DNA from: a virus
Virus record (IMG/VR): IMGVR_UViG_3300044716_000122
Location: 1-64,000 of that record
DNA: 64,000 nucleotides
Reading direction: 5' to 3' (one strand)
In this document: positions 33,101 through 43,252 of the stretch, piece after piece
Position numbering within the stretch: position 1 is the stretch's first letter
Layout of the letters: every line of letters begins with the position of its first letter
Made by a program: the position numbers and the translations under genes
The notes under the pieces: generated by a model
Told to the model about the DNA's origin: nothing
The model's database searches: none
What the model saw: the letters and a program-made list of their open reading frames with translations, nothing else

Positions 33101-36100
33101 TTCCAAGTCACCTTCTGTTACACCTGCATCCATCAACTCTCCTTCTGATACTCCTTTAAGAGACTTAAGTTCTTGGTAAAGATTACCTAAACGACTGCTA
33201 GCATCAAAACCGTTAGTAGTAAGGATATTTCCTAACTCATCTAGAAGTTCTTTTTTCTCTTCAGTGTACTGTCTCTTAAGCTCTCTAGTTTCTTTTAAGT
33301 CAGCAAGCAACTCTTTCTTTCTAACTATTAAGTCTTCTGGAGTACTTACTCTGTCTATTAGCATGCTTCCATCATTATTTATAGATGGATCGTAACAGAA
33401 TAGTTTATCAATATCGTAATCCGATCCAGACTTAATTACCATCTCATCGGGAACTAAGATAATCTCTCCACTCTCTTCAGGTAGAAACTCAACTATTTCA
33501 AAGTTTTCCATAGTGTTATATCCTTGACCAGGAATACGGATAGCAACCATAGACAACTGAGAAGCATAAGTATTTCTAAACTGAGCATCTTTGAGTGCTT
33601 CGTTAAGTCTTGTAAGAGCTGTGTAAGGATTTACAGGAATACCATTTGCATCAAGTTCCCCAATAGGTTGATTGTCTATAGGAGATAAGAGATTTAACAA
33701 AGGATAGTATCCTTTAGAGAAAGATATAATAGCTTCTGCTTTAGAAATTTTACCGTCTACAATATCATAGTACTTAAGTTTTCTGCTGGGTCTAATTAAA
33801 GATACAGGATACTGTACTCGCTGTGCTCCAGGAATCTTTTGACGTATGATTTGATTTTTAACACTAGCAACAATTGCACTCTCCATAATAGTACGATCAA
33901 TCATACTATCTAGGGTATACATAAGAGTATTATCAGTCTTTAACTGTAGTAAGTCTTTTGTAGACTCAGCTGCATTCTTCTTAGAGATTTCTTTTATCAA
34001 GAATTCAACTAACTTCTCTTTATCTTGTAGTTGTTCTAAGAAGTTAAGTTTATCAAAGTTAGTCAAGTTTTCAATAATTGACTTATACTCTTGATATCCA
34101 GCCAATTCAGACTCTGTAGTAGCATCCTTATAAACAAGTTTACGGAACTGAGTACTAAAGATACTGTTAAAGTCTTCTTTATTCTCAATCAATACTTGTT
34201 CTTTAAGATACTTAAGATCTACTACTCCTGTAGGAACAGCTTGTGACTTAACTTTACCTTTACCATCAAACAAACTTACTGGTGCTATTGTCTCAGAAAT
34301 CTTAGTACCTGAACTAAATACTGCATAGTCTGCAGAAGAAGTATGTAACTTTTGTAGAATAGAAGCAAGTTCTGGATTATCTACCATTTCAGAAGGTAAG
34401 ATAGGTTTCATAGAGTACTTGTGGAATACAGGTACTGACTCTCCGCTTTCTATTTTATTGTGTCCAGAGTACTGAAGTTTCTTAATAGTAAATTTATAAG
34501 TAGATTTCTTGTTAAGTAAAGCCTCTAGTTCTTCTCTGACAGTATCTTCTGCATAATCAGGAGCAGTCTGTAACTCTAAGTATTTTTTATAGATGTCATC
34601 CTGTCTCTTAAACTCTTCCATCATTTCTGGAGTAACTCCAGTAGAGATAGAATAGAACTTACGGAAGAAATCTATAGTACAGAAAGCCGCAGCATCTTGC
34701 TTAGCAGAGCTTTTATCGTTTGTGTAAGCGTCTTTATTTTCTCCGTATGACTTACTCTTAGAAGCAGTAGTAGACTTAACAGCTTCATCCTTAAGAACTA
34801 TATAAGATATTTGATCAATATTAGCTCTGTTTGGATTTACTTTAATGTTATTTTGTTGAGCGTAGGTGTGAAGTGCATCTCTTCCAGAGTTAACACTTAA
34901 GCCAGACTGACCTGATTCTAAATACTCTAAGTTCTGTGGATCAATAATAGCATAAGAACCAAATGCATTCCAAGCACTTAAACGCTTTTCAATATCTTTA
35001 ACATTCTTGTAGTAATAAGGATGTCCAAAGAAAAGTTTATGTTGCTCTATTCTTCCAATAGCAGAGAAGAAGTGATACTTCATAAGTTCTGAGTCAGGAA
35101 GGTTATAAGTCTCCCCTAAGATAATCTTAGATTTGTTAGCCTGAGAATTAATGTACTGTCCAAATCTAGTGTAGATATCTTTGTTTCCATTAATAGATTC
35201 AAATATCTTGTCTAAAGACATATTAGATGCAGGACTCTTGAATGCACTAAATAAAGCAGTCCTTTGTTCTGGAGTGAAAATCTTGTGGAAGTAAGTAAGC
35301 TTTGGACTTCCATCAGTATCGTAAGCGTCAATCTTAAACTTATTAGAACCCTTAGCAGTAACCTGAACCTCAGCTTCAATCAAAGGGACAATTCTTTTTA
35401 TAAATAAATCATAAGGAACTTGATCAGCACCACTCAAGATAAATGGATCAGCTTGGTTATTAGCTGGCAATAATCCTAAGTAGTCTCTAAGCTTTCTATC
35501 AAATACTAAACCTCTTGTAGTTGACTTACCACTTAAGCGATTAATCTCTTCAATTCCTGCTTTAGTTAATCCGATAATATCTGAGTAGTGTTTCTGTGAT
35601 TCGTTAGAGTCAATAGTCTTTTCACCTTCAATATCTTTGATACCAAGTAGGTTACCTAACTCTACTTTACGAGGTACTTCAATACCTTGATATTTGTCTT
35701 TTCTTCTTTTACCTCCTTCGTTAAACAAGTAAGATAAAACAAAAGAAGACTTAGCGTTAGGATTGTTTTGTGGATTTAAGTGAGGTAACTCAGCATAAAC
35801 TTCATCAAGTGTAGGATACAAATTACCATCATTCAAGACATTTAAAGTCTTACTCATAAATGTATGTTGATTGATAGACCAAATCTGTTTGTTAACAGCA
35901 TTGTATCTCATGTCATTTACATACTGAGGATTAGCTTCTACTTCATATTGAATAACAGAACTTACGTTACCACTTTCTCCTGCTACCTTAACATCTTCTT
36001 CATTTACGTGATCAGAAGAAAGATCACTCAATGGTTCCATAATGTAAGCCTGAGTCTGAGACAAAGACTTAAGTTTATTATAAATTAATTTAACTAATCT

Positions 36101-39100
36101 TTCCTGTACATCAGCATTCTCTTTGACAAATAACTCTTCTGCATTAGGACTCAAGTTAAAACCTAAAGGCTTCAACATTTCCAAAAGACTTAAGTTATAT
36201 TCAGCAAAGTCCTCTTCATCTTTTGGAGCAGTAGGAACACCTGGGAAAGTAGCAAAGTATTTATCTGTATCTAAATAGAAAGTTCCTGTAGTGTTATTTC
36301 TTTTAGAGTAAGCACTAGGATTTAAAGAGAAGTCTGTATCAAACTTACTGCGAAGGTTAATAGCATCTAAAGACTGTGCTTGGAATATTTTTGTCTCTTT
36401 AATATTTCCCTCTTCGTCTCTTGTAATTTCTGTAGTATATCCTTCAATGTAAGGCATACTAAAAATTTTATAGAACTCATTCTTAAAGTTAAGCGAACTT
36501 CTCTTATCAATACTCTCAGTGGGAGAAGGGAGATAACTTATAAATTGTTGGAACTGAGGGTACTCCTCTTTTAATTCTTGTAATCTAGAATAAAGATCTT
36601 CATAAGAATTACTGCCTGACAACCTACGTTGTAAGATGTTCCAGTTTATATTAAAGTCACTGAGTCTAGGTACACTGTATACAGGATGCAATACAATCTC
36701 TCCGTTTTCGTATCTAGGAAGCGTTTTAAGAGCATTAATTAAAGTCTGTGAAGCAATCTGCTTCTGAGACATTTCATTCACGCTAGCCTCAAAAGTAGCA
36801 AACTCTACATTAGCTTGTTCTATAGAAACAATCTGTTCAGAAACCAACTGCTTTCTAATGTTATCACTAAATAAAGTAGAGTTAGTTTTATGAAACTGTG
36901 TAACGTTATTAAAGTCTTCCAGGATCTTTCTTAAGTTCTCGATAGTAGGAAGAAGAGACTCATCATTGTTTTTATTATATTGTTCTACTAGAGAGTCATG
37001 ATCGTCTAGTAAACTCTTAGCTAAGTAACTATAAGTTTTGTTTGCTGCTACAGGGCTAGAAAGTACGTTGATAAGCGTAGCATTTTGATTAGCAAACATG
37101 TTGTTAGCCAAGTAAACATAAATACTATCTAGGTCATCCAAGAAAGCCTTAGAGTCTTTGTAAGACAAAGAAGTTATGTTTCCTGCCTCATCCTCGTATA
37201 CGTACTTACCAGAGAACAATTGAATAAAGTACTGGTTAGCTTCTTTACGTTTGAATTGAGTCAAGTTACCCCTATACAAGCGAGAGAAGTAATGATCAAC
37301 TGTCTTCTTATCAGAGAGCAGGTTAGAGATAAAGTCCCAAATTTGTTTAAAGATAGATTTAGATTCTTTTGCTTCTGCAATAGATACTGGAAGAACTTTA
37401 CCTTCACTTAAAGCATAAGCTCTAAAGTCTTCTGCAAGTTTTTCTTCTAGTTCTACAAAAGACAAATCTCCATAGATGCTTCTTGCTTCTGCATACAAAG
37501 CTGCCTTCTGCTCAGGAGTTAAATACAACTGAGAGAATTCATGCCATGCTTCGTGGTAAGCTTCTGCATAGTTAGCTCCCTCAAACAAGAAGATACCTGC
37601 TTTAGACCATACAGCATAAGCTTCAGGATGACTGATAGTGTTATCAAAGATAAAAGGAGTGTTCTTGAAGATAGGATGATTAGCTACCCAGTTCTTAGCA
37701 GCTTCATTTTGTTTCTTGGTAATGTTATTTCTTAAGGTCTTGTTCCTATTAAATTTTACAGGACCTTCACCCGTATTAAGATTGTTTAACGTACTACGTA
37801 AACGATCAATCTTAGAAGTTGTAGGTGCAACAGGTTGTTCTAAAGCAGCTATTTCTAAATCGTATCTAAAATTAATCTCATCTCTTTTTTCTTGCCTAGT
37901 TTTCTGATCTTGCTCGTTTTTAGCAAGACGTTCTTTCTGTTCTCTTGTTGGGAATTCTTCAAGTATTAAGGGGTATAGAAGTTCTACATTCTCTTCTCGA
38001 CTCAACTCCTCTTGTCTTCTTTTTTCTATACCCGCTTTAGCATCTATAGGTTGTGTAGCAGCAGGTTGAACAGGAAGATTATCGTTAGTAGCATCAACTA
38101 CATCAGATACATTAGGTTCAATAACTCTGTAGTCTGGACTAAATGATAGAGTTCTGTTTTCTTCTCTAATAAAAGTAGCACCGAACTCAGGGCTCTTAAC
38201 AAAGTCTGAGTATGTGTTGTAGTTTTTAGTAACTACTTCTCCAGACTCTTTAACAACTAATGCTGTGTAAGGAGCATTCTGTTCTACTAATCTAGCACTA
38301 ACTAGCTTATAGGAAGACTCTCCTAGTTTAAGCAAGTCTTCTTGTTGATTCTTAGAAGGTTTGATATATTTCTTCTTGTCCTTACCTTCTACTGGATATT
38401 CAACAACTATTTTATTTCCAGAAGTTGCAGTAAGATAAAGGTTAGCTTTCTTAAAGAAACGCATACCACTCTTAGCACCCCCCTCTTTAGTTTTTACAAA
38501 AGTAGAGTTAACCTGCTGACTCATGTAATCTAGGAAGATAGCAGCATCTGTTCTGATAGACTCGCTTAGAGTCTGAGGTAAAGTACCATTGTTAAAAGCA
38601 TTTATAAGAGTCTGTACAGTATTACCATTAGTAGGAATACTAACACCTGTGTAAGGGTTACGTGCTCCTTCTTTTACGATGTGTACACTTCCAGGATTTA
38701 ACACATAATTCTTTTGTGCTCCTGTAAGAGTTCTAGAGATAGGATCTGTGTGCACGTAGATGTTTTCTCCTACAGCTTTTGCTAGAGGACGAGCATCTTG
38801 AGCACCCCAACCATATCCAGATACTACTCCGTTTATAGATGATACTATAATCTTACCTTCTGTTGCTTGCTTGCGTACAGAAGCCATCTCTGGACTTACG
38901 TTTTTATTAGGAAGAACAGGAACAGAAATTAAAGAAGTCTTAGCCTTAGATGGCTTACCTAACTTAGTAAACCTAACTAACTCTCCGTCTGAATTAACAA
39001 ATACACTAGAGATACCAGAACCAATCTTTGAAGGATTCTCTTTAACATACTCCATGAAAGGTTGATTGTGAATAGGTACTCCGTTAACAGTTAAGAGAGA

Positions 39101-42100
39101 AACCAACTCAGTCTTTTCTTCTTCAGTCAAAGAAGACTTTTCCTTAAATGCTTTAAGTCTTTCTACCTTGGGAGCATCAAAGATAAATTCATAGATACCC
39201 ATTACAGATTGTATACGAAGATCCAAATCTGTTACTTTGTTTGCACGAGTATCTTCAGAGTAAACAGTAACTATATTATCTATTAAAAGAGCTGCAGGAT
39301 CTTGAACAGTTTGATTCTCTTTATTAGTTGTGATTGTAGCTATGTGTAAGCCACGTTCTCCCTTAATAGTAAATTCTTTATCTTCTTTAGCTTTAGTTTC
39401 CTGAGCTGACTCGTAGTTGTCTGATTCGATTACACTATCCGTAATTAACTCAGGCGCTTCTTCTATTACCTCATCTGTTGTAGGTACGTTTACTATATCT
39501 TCTGGAGTAGCTGTTTGAGATACTTGAGTTTGAGAAACTAACTTAGCAATTACGCCTTGTACAAATTCTTTTCTTTTACCTGTAACAAAAGTAAGTCCGC
39601 TTACATCAACAATACCTTCAGATGCTTTTGCAAATGTATCTTCAATACTCTGAGCATCATCAGGATAAAGACCTAAGAGAGCACTTCTAACTTGATTTAA
39701 GTTTTCTAGATTGTCTAGATTTCTAAGAGCATTCTTAATTAATTCAGATACTTGTCCTTTAACTTCATCAATGTCTGCATCTGGATTAGATACTAGATCA
39801 TTGAGGTCAGATAAAAGCAAAGCGTACTCATCAAATACATCTTGATCTACATCTAGTACTTTTCCAGGAGTAGGTTTTTGAGTAGGTGTAGGTACTTCTT
39901 GGGGTTGAGGACTAAAGTTATTAACTATAGGAGCATTTAGTCTAGCTTCCATAGCAGCCTTATTCATTTCAAGGATTTTAGCTCTAGTATTATTAGCATC
40001 TAATCCTAAAACAGCTTTACCATAATCATTGTAAATGATTGTATTTAGTTGATTCTCTAAAGCAGTAAGTTCGTCAGGATTCTGTTCCTTAAGTATCTTA
40101 TGCAATTCTAATTGTTGAGCTAAGTCGAATCTTTGACTACTAGTTAAGTGATCATGAACACCTTCTTCTAATTCTCCCGACTCTAATTCTTCAGGAGATA
40201 ACTCAGCAATTGCAAGTAGTTTTTCTTGCAAAGCTTTAGTCTCTGGATTTTGTAAGTTACGAGTTGCTTCAAACTGAAACTCTCCTTCATTTAAAATCTG
40301 TCTTGTAGAAAGTTCGTCTAAGATATTTTGAATTAACTCAGGAGCATTAGGTCCAGGTTCTGTAGGTTGTATTAAAGGAGAGTTTTCTAAAGTATACTGT
40401 GCATCAATTGCATTCATCCTATCAACTGCAGGATAAAAAGTATGTGCTGCAAGTTGTAACTCTAACCTTGTAAGGTTTTGTGGATTAGTATCAAGTGTTT
40501 GACTAAATCTTCCAAGTCTTTCTTGAATGCTAGCATCTATCTTGTCTTGGAATTTTTTATACTCCTCACTTACAAAAGTATATCTGTCATCGTTAACAGG
40601 AACACTTAAAAGAGATTGTCTTGTTTGTTCTGCTATTCCTATAAGAGTAGATAGATTAGTATCTGCATTTGTTGCAGCATTTGCTTGTGTTTCAAACAAT
40701 TTACTAATGATAGATTTCTTTTCTGTTTCATCTAGTCCTACATACTTGTCTGCAAGTTTAACAGTACTTAAGATAGAGTTACTAGTATTGGCTAATAGAT
40801 CTTCATAACTCTTTACTTGTTCAGGAGATAATTCAGTAGTATCTACGTTTAATAAATCTTCTTGAAACAAACGATTATTAAAGTGTGCAAACTGAAGTTC
40901 TTTGTCATCTAGTAGATTGGTTAGACTTTTAACATTGTTAAGTTCAGTCATACTATCTAATCTTCTAGCAATGTTATCAATGGCCGCAGTCTTCTTTAAA
41001 CCTTCTTCTTTAGTTATCTGTTGATTAGATACTCTATTTGCAATTAGTTGTTTGTATTGTTCAGGATTGTTTGCAATGTTCCATCTAGCTTGACTTAAAC
41101 GTTCCTGCCTCATTGCATTCCTAGAACTCAAGTTAGTTGCGCCTGATATAAACAAAGACGGGATAAACCCTTCTATGAAAGTATCTAAGGTAGAACTTAA
41201 GTTAAACTTATTAGTCTCTTCTACTTCAAAGTTTTGTTGAGTAGAGTATTTATCTACAAGATAGTTACCAGCTAAAGCTGCAACTTCTTCAAATGCTTCT
41301 TGAGTAGCACCCGATACAAGTCTTCTAGTTGCAGTAGGAGCCATTAACAATGCTGCGTTAAACTTAGACAAAGAATTTTTTGGAACTAATCCTAATAGTA
41401 TATCTCTACGTCTAGTAAGATTACTTAATGCAGTAGGATCTAGCTTACCTAGTTTTGCAAACACATCATCTAAAGCACCATAAGCAATTCCTCCATCAAA
41501 TAATTTCACATCTGGAGTAATACTCTCTGTAAGTCCTTCTACAATTGCTCTGAGACCTGCTACTCTAAAAGCAGTACTTCCATCTTTAAAGTTTGAACGT
41601 TCTTCTGCATAGAATCTAGGAAAGGTAGTTGCCGTAACAGTACCCATAGTAGAAATTCTAGGAGCTACACTCTTTAAAAAAGTAGCTGTATTAGCTTCAG
41701 ATAAGCCTGCGGCACCTGCTACTCTAGCCCAACCGAAACCTGCAGTTCTTGCTCCCATACCTATTCCCTTAGAAAGAAAAACAGTATTAAGCACATCCAT
41801 AGAAATTGGAAGAATCTGTTCAGCAGGAGACCAAAAGTTCCAAGTCGTATTACCTTTTTTATCTGTCCAGCTTACTTGACTAAAAGTAACTTTGTTATCA
41901 TGAATATCACGAGTTATCTCAGAGTCATCAATCTTGTTATTCTTATTTAAATCTTTACCAACAAAAAATGTTGGAGGAGCAATATAATCAGCCTTAGATC
42001 TTAGTCTATAAGCTCCTGAAGGATCATCAAGTAATGAATGTATTCCCGATAACTGTTTAGCTACATTAGAACGGTAGTATCCTACGTTTCTACTAAGTGT

Positions 42101-43210
42101 TTCAGCCCAAGAACCTTGATCTCCTTCTGCAAGTCTTTCGTTTTTAAAAACTTCTTGTTTTTGTTTTGCTTTTTTACGACTATACTCTTCTGGATAAAAA
42201 CTTTTTAAATAAGTATCTTCTACAGTCAAGGGTTTTAGTTTTTCACTTAACTTCTTAACATAGGATAGTTCTTGATTTAAAGATGTTTTTTGTATTGCAA
42301 GTAGATTCTTTTGTTCTTGATTATAAGTATCTTTTATCTTATTATCAATATCAGAAATTTGTTTTTCATAGTCATAGATCTTATTATCCGCAGCATTCTT
42401 AATAGCATAGTTATACTGCATCTCCATACCAGCATTTAAGTCTTGATCTGTAGAAAAGTAAGAAGCTTTATAAGCAGCTAGATCCTCAGGATTATAAAGT
42501 CTAGACCCTACCCTATTAGATTCTAAATCAGCTAGTTGATTAATAATATCTTCATTTTTTGTTTGCTTAGACTTTAAAGCAAAGCTTAATCTTTTATTTG
42601 TAGCATCAAAAGTACTTAAGAACTTTTCTCGATCTTGTAATGTATTTTCTGAAAGGTAGGCATCAAAGTTTTTGCTAGCTCGTTTAGAACGATTAATTCC
42701 ATTGACTTGTTCAACCATATCAGAATATGATTTTCTTAATGATTCTTTATCGACAAAACTAAGAGTTGAATTAGCAATTTTATTATACTTATCTCTTAAC
42801 TCTCCCAAAGCTTTTTGACTTTCTTCAATTGTACCTTCAGTTAAGGTCTTTTTAAAGATAGAAGCGGCAGAGTTAATATTTTTCTTTGTTTCTGCATCCG
42901 CATCTACCATCTTAGCAGTAAGATCCCCAAAAGCCAAATCACCTGCTTGTTTCAAAAAGGACTGACCTTCAACAGATTGTTTTGCTTTATCTAGAGATAA
43001 GTCACTTGTTAAAATACTACTAACACCTGACTCAATCTGTTTATCTTGATCTATCTTATATTGAGTATAAGCACTAGGACCAGAAATTGCATTAATAGTA
43101 TTTATTTCCTGTTCGTTACGTAATAGATCAGAATGTATTTGTTCAGAAGTTTTACCTGTTTTTGCAAGGTGTATCTTATCAATCTCGTTTCTTAGAGGAT
43201 TAAAGGGCAT
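30161..43210 (-). CDS. Giant virion RNA polymerase fused to zincin and AlkB-like domains (4349 aa)
   Basis: crAss-like phages inject a two-barrel RNA polymerase to transcribe early genes. The catalytic motif KSGSDYDIDKLF lies at residues 3261-3272 (Asp3264, 3266, 3268), preceded by RIPGQGYNTMENF and, at about 2930-2965, VPVFHKYSMKPILP and SADYAVFSSGTK. Other parts are an Ala/Gly-rich hydrophobic region (about 470-695), charged coiled coils (about 700-1300), a zincin motif YHEAWHEFSQLY (HEAWH 1886-1890, with EEKLAEDF downstream), and a C-terminal AlkB-like dioxygenase (His4199, Asp4201, His4257, YRVTITMRR). At 4349 residues it is twice the 2180-aa enzyme of phage phi14:2. The whole is one unbroken frame, probably packaged and ejected. 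Confidence 0.88.
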   Translation of the reverse strand: MPFNPLRNEIDKIHLAKTGKTSEQIHSDLLRNEQEINTINAISGPSAYTQYKIDQDKQIESGVSSILTSDLSLDKAKQSVEGQSFLKQAGDLAFGDLTAKMVDADAETKKNINSAASIFKKTLTEGTIEESQKALGELRDKYNKIANSTLSFVDKESLRKSYSDMVEQVNGINRSKRASKNFDAYLSENTLQDREKFLSTFDATNKRLSFALKSKQTKNEDIINQLADLESNRVGSRLYNPEDLAAYKASYFSTDQDLNAGMEMQYNYAIKNAADNKIYDYEKQISDIDNKIKDTYNQEQKNLLAIQKTSLNQELSYVKKLSEKLKPLTVEDTYLKSFYPEEYSRKKAKQKQEVFKNERLAEGDQGSWAETLSRNVGYYRSNVAKQLSGIHSLLDDPSGAYRLRSKADYIAPPTFFVGKDLNKNNKIDDSEITRDIHDNKVTFSQVSWTDKKGNTTWNFWSPAEQILPISMDVLNTVFLSKGIGMGARTAGFGWARVAGAAGLSEANTATFLKSVAPRISTMGTVTATTFPRFYAEERSNFKDGSTAFRVAGLRAIVEGLTESITPDVKLFDGGIAYGALDDVFAKLGKLDPTALSNLTRRRDILLGLVPKNSLSKFNAALLMAPTATRRLVSGATQEAFEEVAALAGNYLVDKYSTQQNFEVEETNKFNLSSTLDTFIEGFIPSLFISGATNLSSRNAMRQERLSQARWNIANNPEQYKQLIANRVSNQQITKEEGLKKTAAIDNIARRLDSMTELNNVKSLTNLLDDKELQFAHFNNRLFQEDLLNVDTTELSPEQVKSYEDLLANTSNSILSTVKLADKYVGLDETEKKSIISKLFETQANAATNADTNLSTLIGIAEQTRQSLLSVPVNDDRYTFVSEEYKKFQDKIDASIQERLGRFSQTLDTNPQNLTRLELQLAAHTFYPAVDRMNAIDAQYTLENSPLIQPTEPGPNAPELIQNILDELSTRQILNEGEFQFEATRNLQNPETKALQEKLLAIAELSPEELESGELEEGVHDHLTSSQRFDLAQQLELHKILKEQNPDELTALENQLNTIIYNDYGKAVLGLDANNTRAKILEMNKAAMEARLNAPIVNNFSPQPQEVPTPTQKPTPGKVLDVDQDVFDEYALLLSDLNDLVSNPDADIDEVKGQVSELIKNALRNLDNLENLNQVRSALLGLYPDDAQSIEDTFAKASEGIVDVSGLTFVTGKRKEFVQGVIAKLVSQTQVSQTATPEDIVNVPTTDEVIEEAPELITDSVIESDNYESAQETKAKEDKEFTIKGERGLHIATITTNKENQTVQDPAALLIDNIVTVYSEDTRANKVTDLDLRIQSVMGIYEFIFDAPKVERLKAFKEKSSLTEEEKTELVSLLTVNGVPIHNQPFMEYVKENPSKIGSGISSVFVNSDGELVRFTKLGKPSKAKTSLISVPVLPNKNVSPEMASVRKQATEGKIIVSSINGVVSGYGWGAQDARPLAKAVGENIYVHTDPISRTLTGAQKNYVLNPGSVHIVKEGARNPYTGVSIPTNGNTVQTLINAFNNGTLPQTLSESIRTDAAIFLDYMSQQVNSTFVKTKEGGAKSGMRFFKKANLYLTATSGNKIVVEYPVEGKDKKKYIKPSKNQQEDLLKLGESSYKLVSARLVEQNAPYTALVVKESGEVVTKNYNTYSDFVKSPEFGATFIREENRTLSFSPDYRVIEPNVSDVVDATNDNLPVQPAATQPIDAKAGIEKRRQEELSREENVELLYPLILEEFPTREQKERLAKNEQDQKTRQEKRDEINFRYDLEIAALEQPVAPTTSKIDRLRSTLNNLNTGEGPVKFNRNKTLRNNITKKQNEAAKNWVANHPIFKNTPFIFDNTISHPEAYAVWSKAGIFLFEGANYAEAYHEAWHEFSQLYLTPEQKAALYAEARSIYGDLSFVELEEKLAEDFRAYALSEGKVLPVSIAEAKESKSIFKQIWDFISNLLSDKKTVDHYFSRLYRGNLTQFKRKEANQYFIQLFSGKYVYEDEAGNITSLSYKDSKAFLDDLDSIYVYLANNMFANQNATLINVLSSPVAANKTYSYLAKSLLDDHDSLVEQYNKNNDESLLPTIENLRKILEDFNNVTQFHKTNSTLFSDNIRKQLVSEQIVSIEQANVEFATFEASVNEMSQKQIASQTLINALKTLPRYENGEIVLHPVYSVPRLSDFNINWNILQRRLSGSNSYEDLYSRLQELKEEYPQFQQFISYLPSPTESIDKRSSLNFKNEFYKIFSMPYIEGYTTEITRDEEGNIKETKIFQAQSLDAINLRSKFDTDFSLNPSAYSKRNNTTGTFYLDTDKYFATFPGVPTAPKDEEDFAEYNLSLLEMLKPLGFNLSPNAEELFVKENADVQERLVKLIYNKLKSLSQTQAYIMEPLSDLSSDHVNEEDVKVAGESGNVSSVIQYEVEANPQYVNDMRYNAVNKQIWSINQHTFMSKTLNVLNDGNLYPTLDEVYAELPHLNPQNNPNAKSSFVLSYLFNEGGKRRKDKYQGIEVPRKVELGNLLGIKDIEGEKTIDSNESQKHYSDIIGLTKAGIEEINRLSGKSTTRGLVFDRKLRDYLGLLPANNQADPFILSGADQVPYDLFIKRIVPLIEAEVQVTAKGSNKFKIDAYDTDGSPKLTYFHKIFTPEQRTALFSAFKSPASNMSLDKIFESINGNKDIYTRFGQYINSQANKSKIILGETYNLPDSELMKYHFFSAIGRIEQHKLFFGHPYYYKNVKDIEKRLSAWNAFGSYAIIDPQNLEYLESGQSGLSVNSGRDALHTYAQQNNIKVNPNRANIDQISYIVLKDEAVKSTTASKSKSYGENKDAYTNDKSSAKQDAAAFCTIDFFRKFYSISTGVTPEMMEEFKRQDDIYKKYLELQTAPDYAEDTVREELEALLNKKSTYKFTIKKLQYSGHNKIESGESVPVFHKYSMKPILPSEMVDNPELASILQKLHTSSADYAVFSSGTKISETIAPVSLFDGKGKVKSQAVPTGVVDLKYLKEQVLIENKEDFNSIFSTQFRKLVYKDATTESELAGYQEYKSIIENLTNFDKLNFLEQLQDKEKLVEFLIKEISKKNAAESTKDLLQLKTDNTLMYTLDSMIDRTIMESAIVASVKNQIIRQKIPGAQRVQYPVSLIRPSRKLKYYDIVDGKISKAEAIISFSKGYYPLLNLLSPIDNQPIGELDANGIPVNPYTALTRLNEALKDAQFRNTYASQLSMVAIRIPGQGYNTMENFEIVEFLPEESGEIILVPDEMVIKSGSDYDIDKLFCYDPSINNDGSMLIDRVSTPEDLIVRKKELLADLKETRELKRQYTEEKKELLDELGNILTTNGFDASSRLGNLYQELKSLKGVSEGELMDAGVTEGDLETLRKKFSGELVPEKQQKSAETIDKIRRIKNVLRTTSEKELSNSLADLNEWVGDLVKEEKSLLQDLKNLRNGYANALLLNISNRLSQPEIFEALITPNTIETIDKAVKEFGTKSDSTTASLTNLISPIYQLYVFSLNTYKTALGTDAKNNVFHSLLQKTTFYREDEKSVRRYLLESNRTTDGYIDFSRVNNVDGTRISKMSGETISAHVDIEKNDGIASIGLNNLITPVVNYVLMAGTRFNDIVNLINKPSVIDGKKFRSSILDYSKGKSLEDILETILERVPENSLEATLINNSRNKYGAISRNKFISNVYSQMYAKTTQETAREELFNKEEPLFDVRRLAVFLELEDQTRDLATISLAVDYDTFSPQNFESFRSASLELIPYLKEGGEKSTIFNRQGLLDVIGNTVVSPFQVQQGVLDKFVEVFPISANPKITNRILRQFAVAKETNRKLDYDRYSRVFKNDLLYALFLNNVPQAGMFEQFLDKKNPGNIGSLYTNLKSRLIQRGITAENDIFGLVSINSDINSTFVRTGLKQTELEFSVDIYKEEFEKGFNWSHPSLDPTNLSDAQLIADMQGFFKAFAYAGILGTQLNKKFDSYLPLIPESIYTFPMSSVITNFISSYEAQLEEGTSEFMDSFTARFKENHPELYGSKNIPVTLNYYKDYNLSRKNIIDLTTISQSELTLKDSESAQASTNLTPKGTEVKEGIYVNQSALSQEEQLELFNYLKPFLEEQAAKTNKGKSASKMIGLGLRWDYKSNNTGKKSVSIPDVINPLNKTKYGYYTTSINNQPLAPITSRFRELMQKASGVDMTNYDGAIINLYEENTFISSHNDVDESRSAINYPVIGVNLGGTGNFSIESRDGSPKQLDLKSGTAYVFGVNGVNREVFHRTLPKPQDSFLPELTTRVDGKTYEPGSYRVTITMRRVMPLVEGMTTNPLGIVTQTSNAPKQLTINFEEENQLFLDESFAKLREINNNLSKNC

Positions 43211-43252
43211 AGTTAAGTAAGTTTAATATTTAATATTTATTGATAGATAAAT

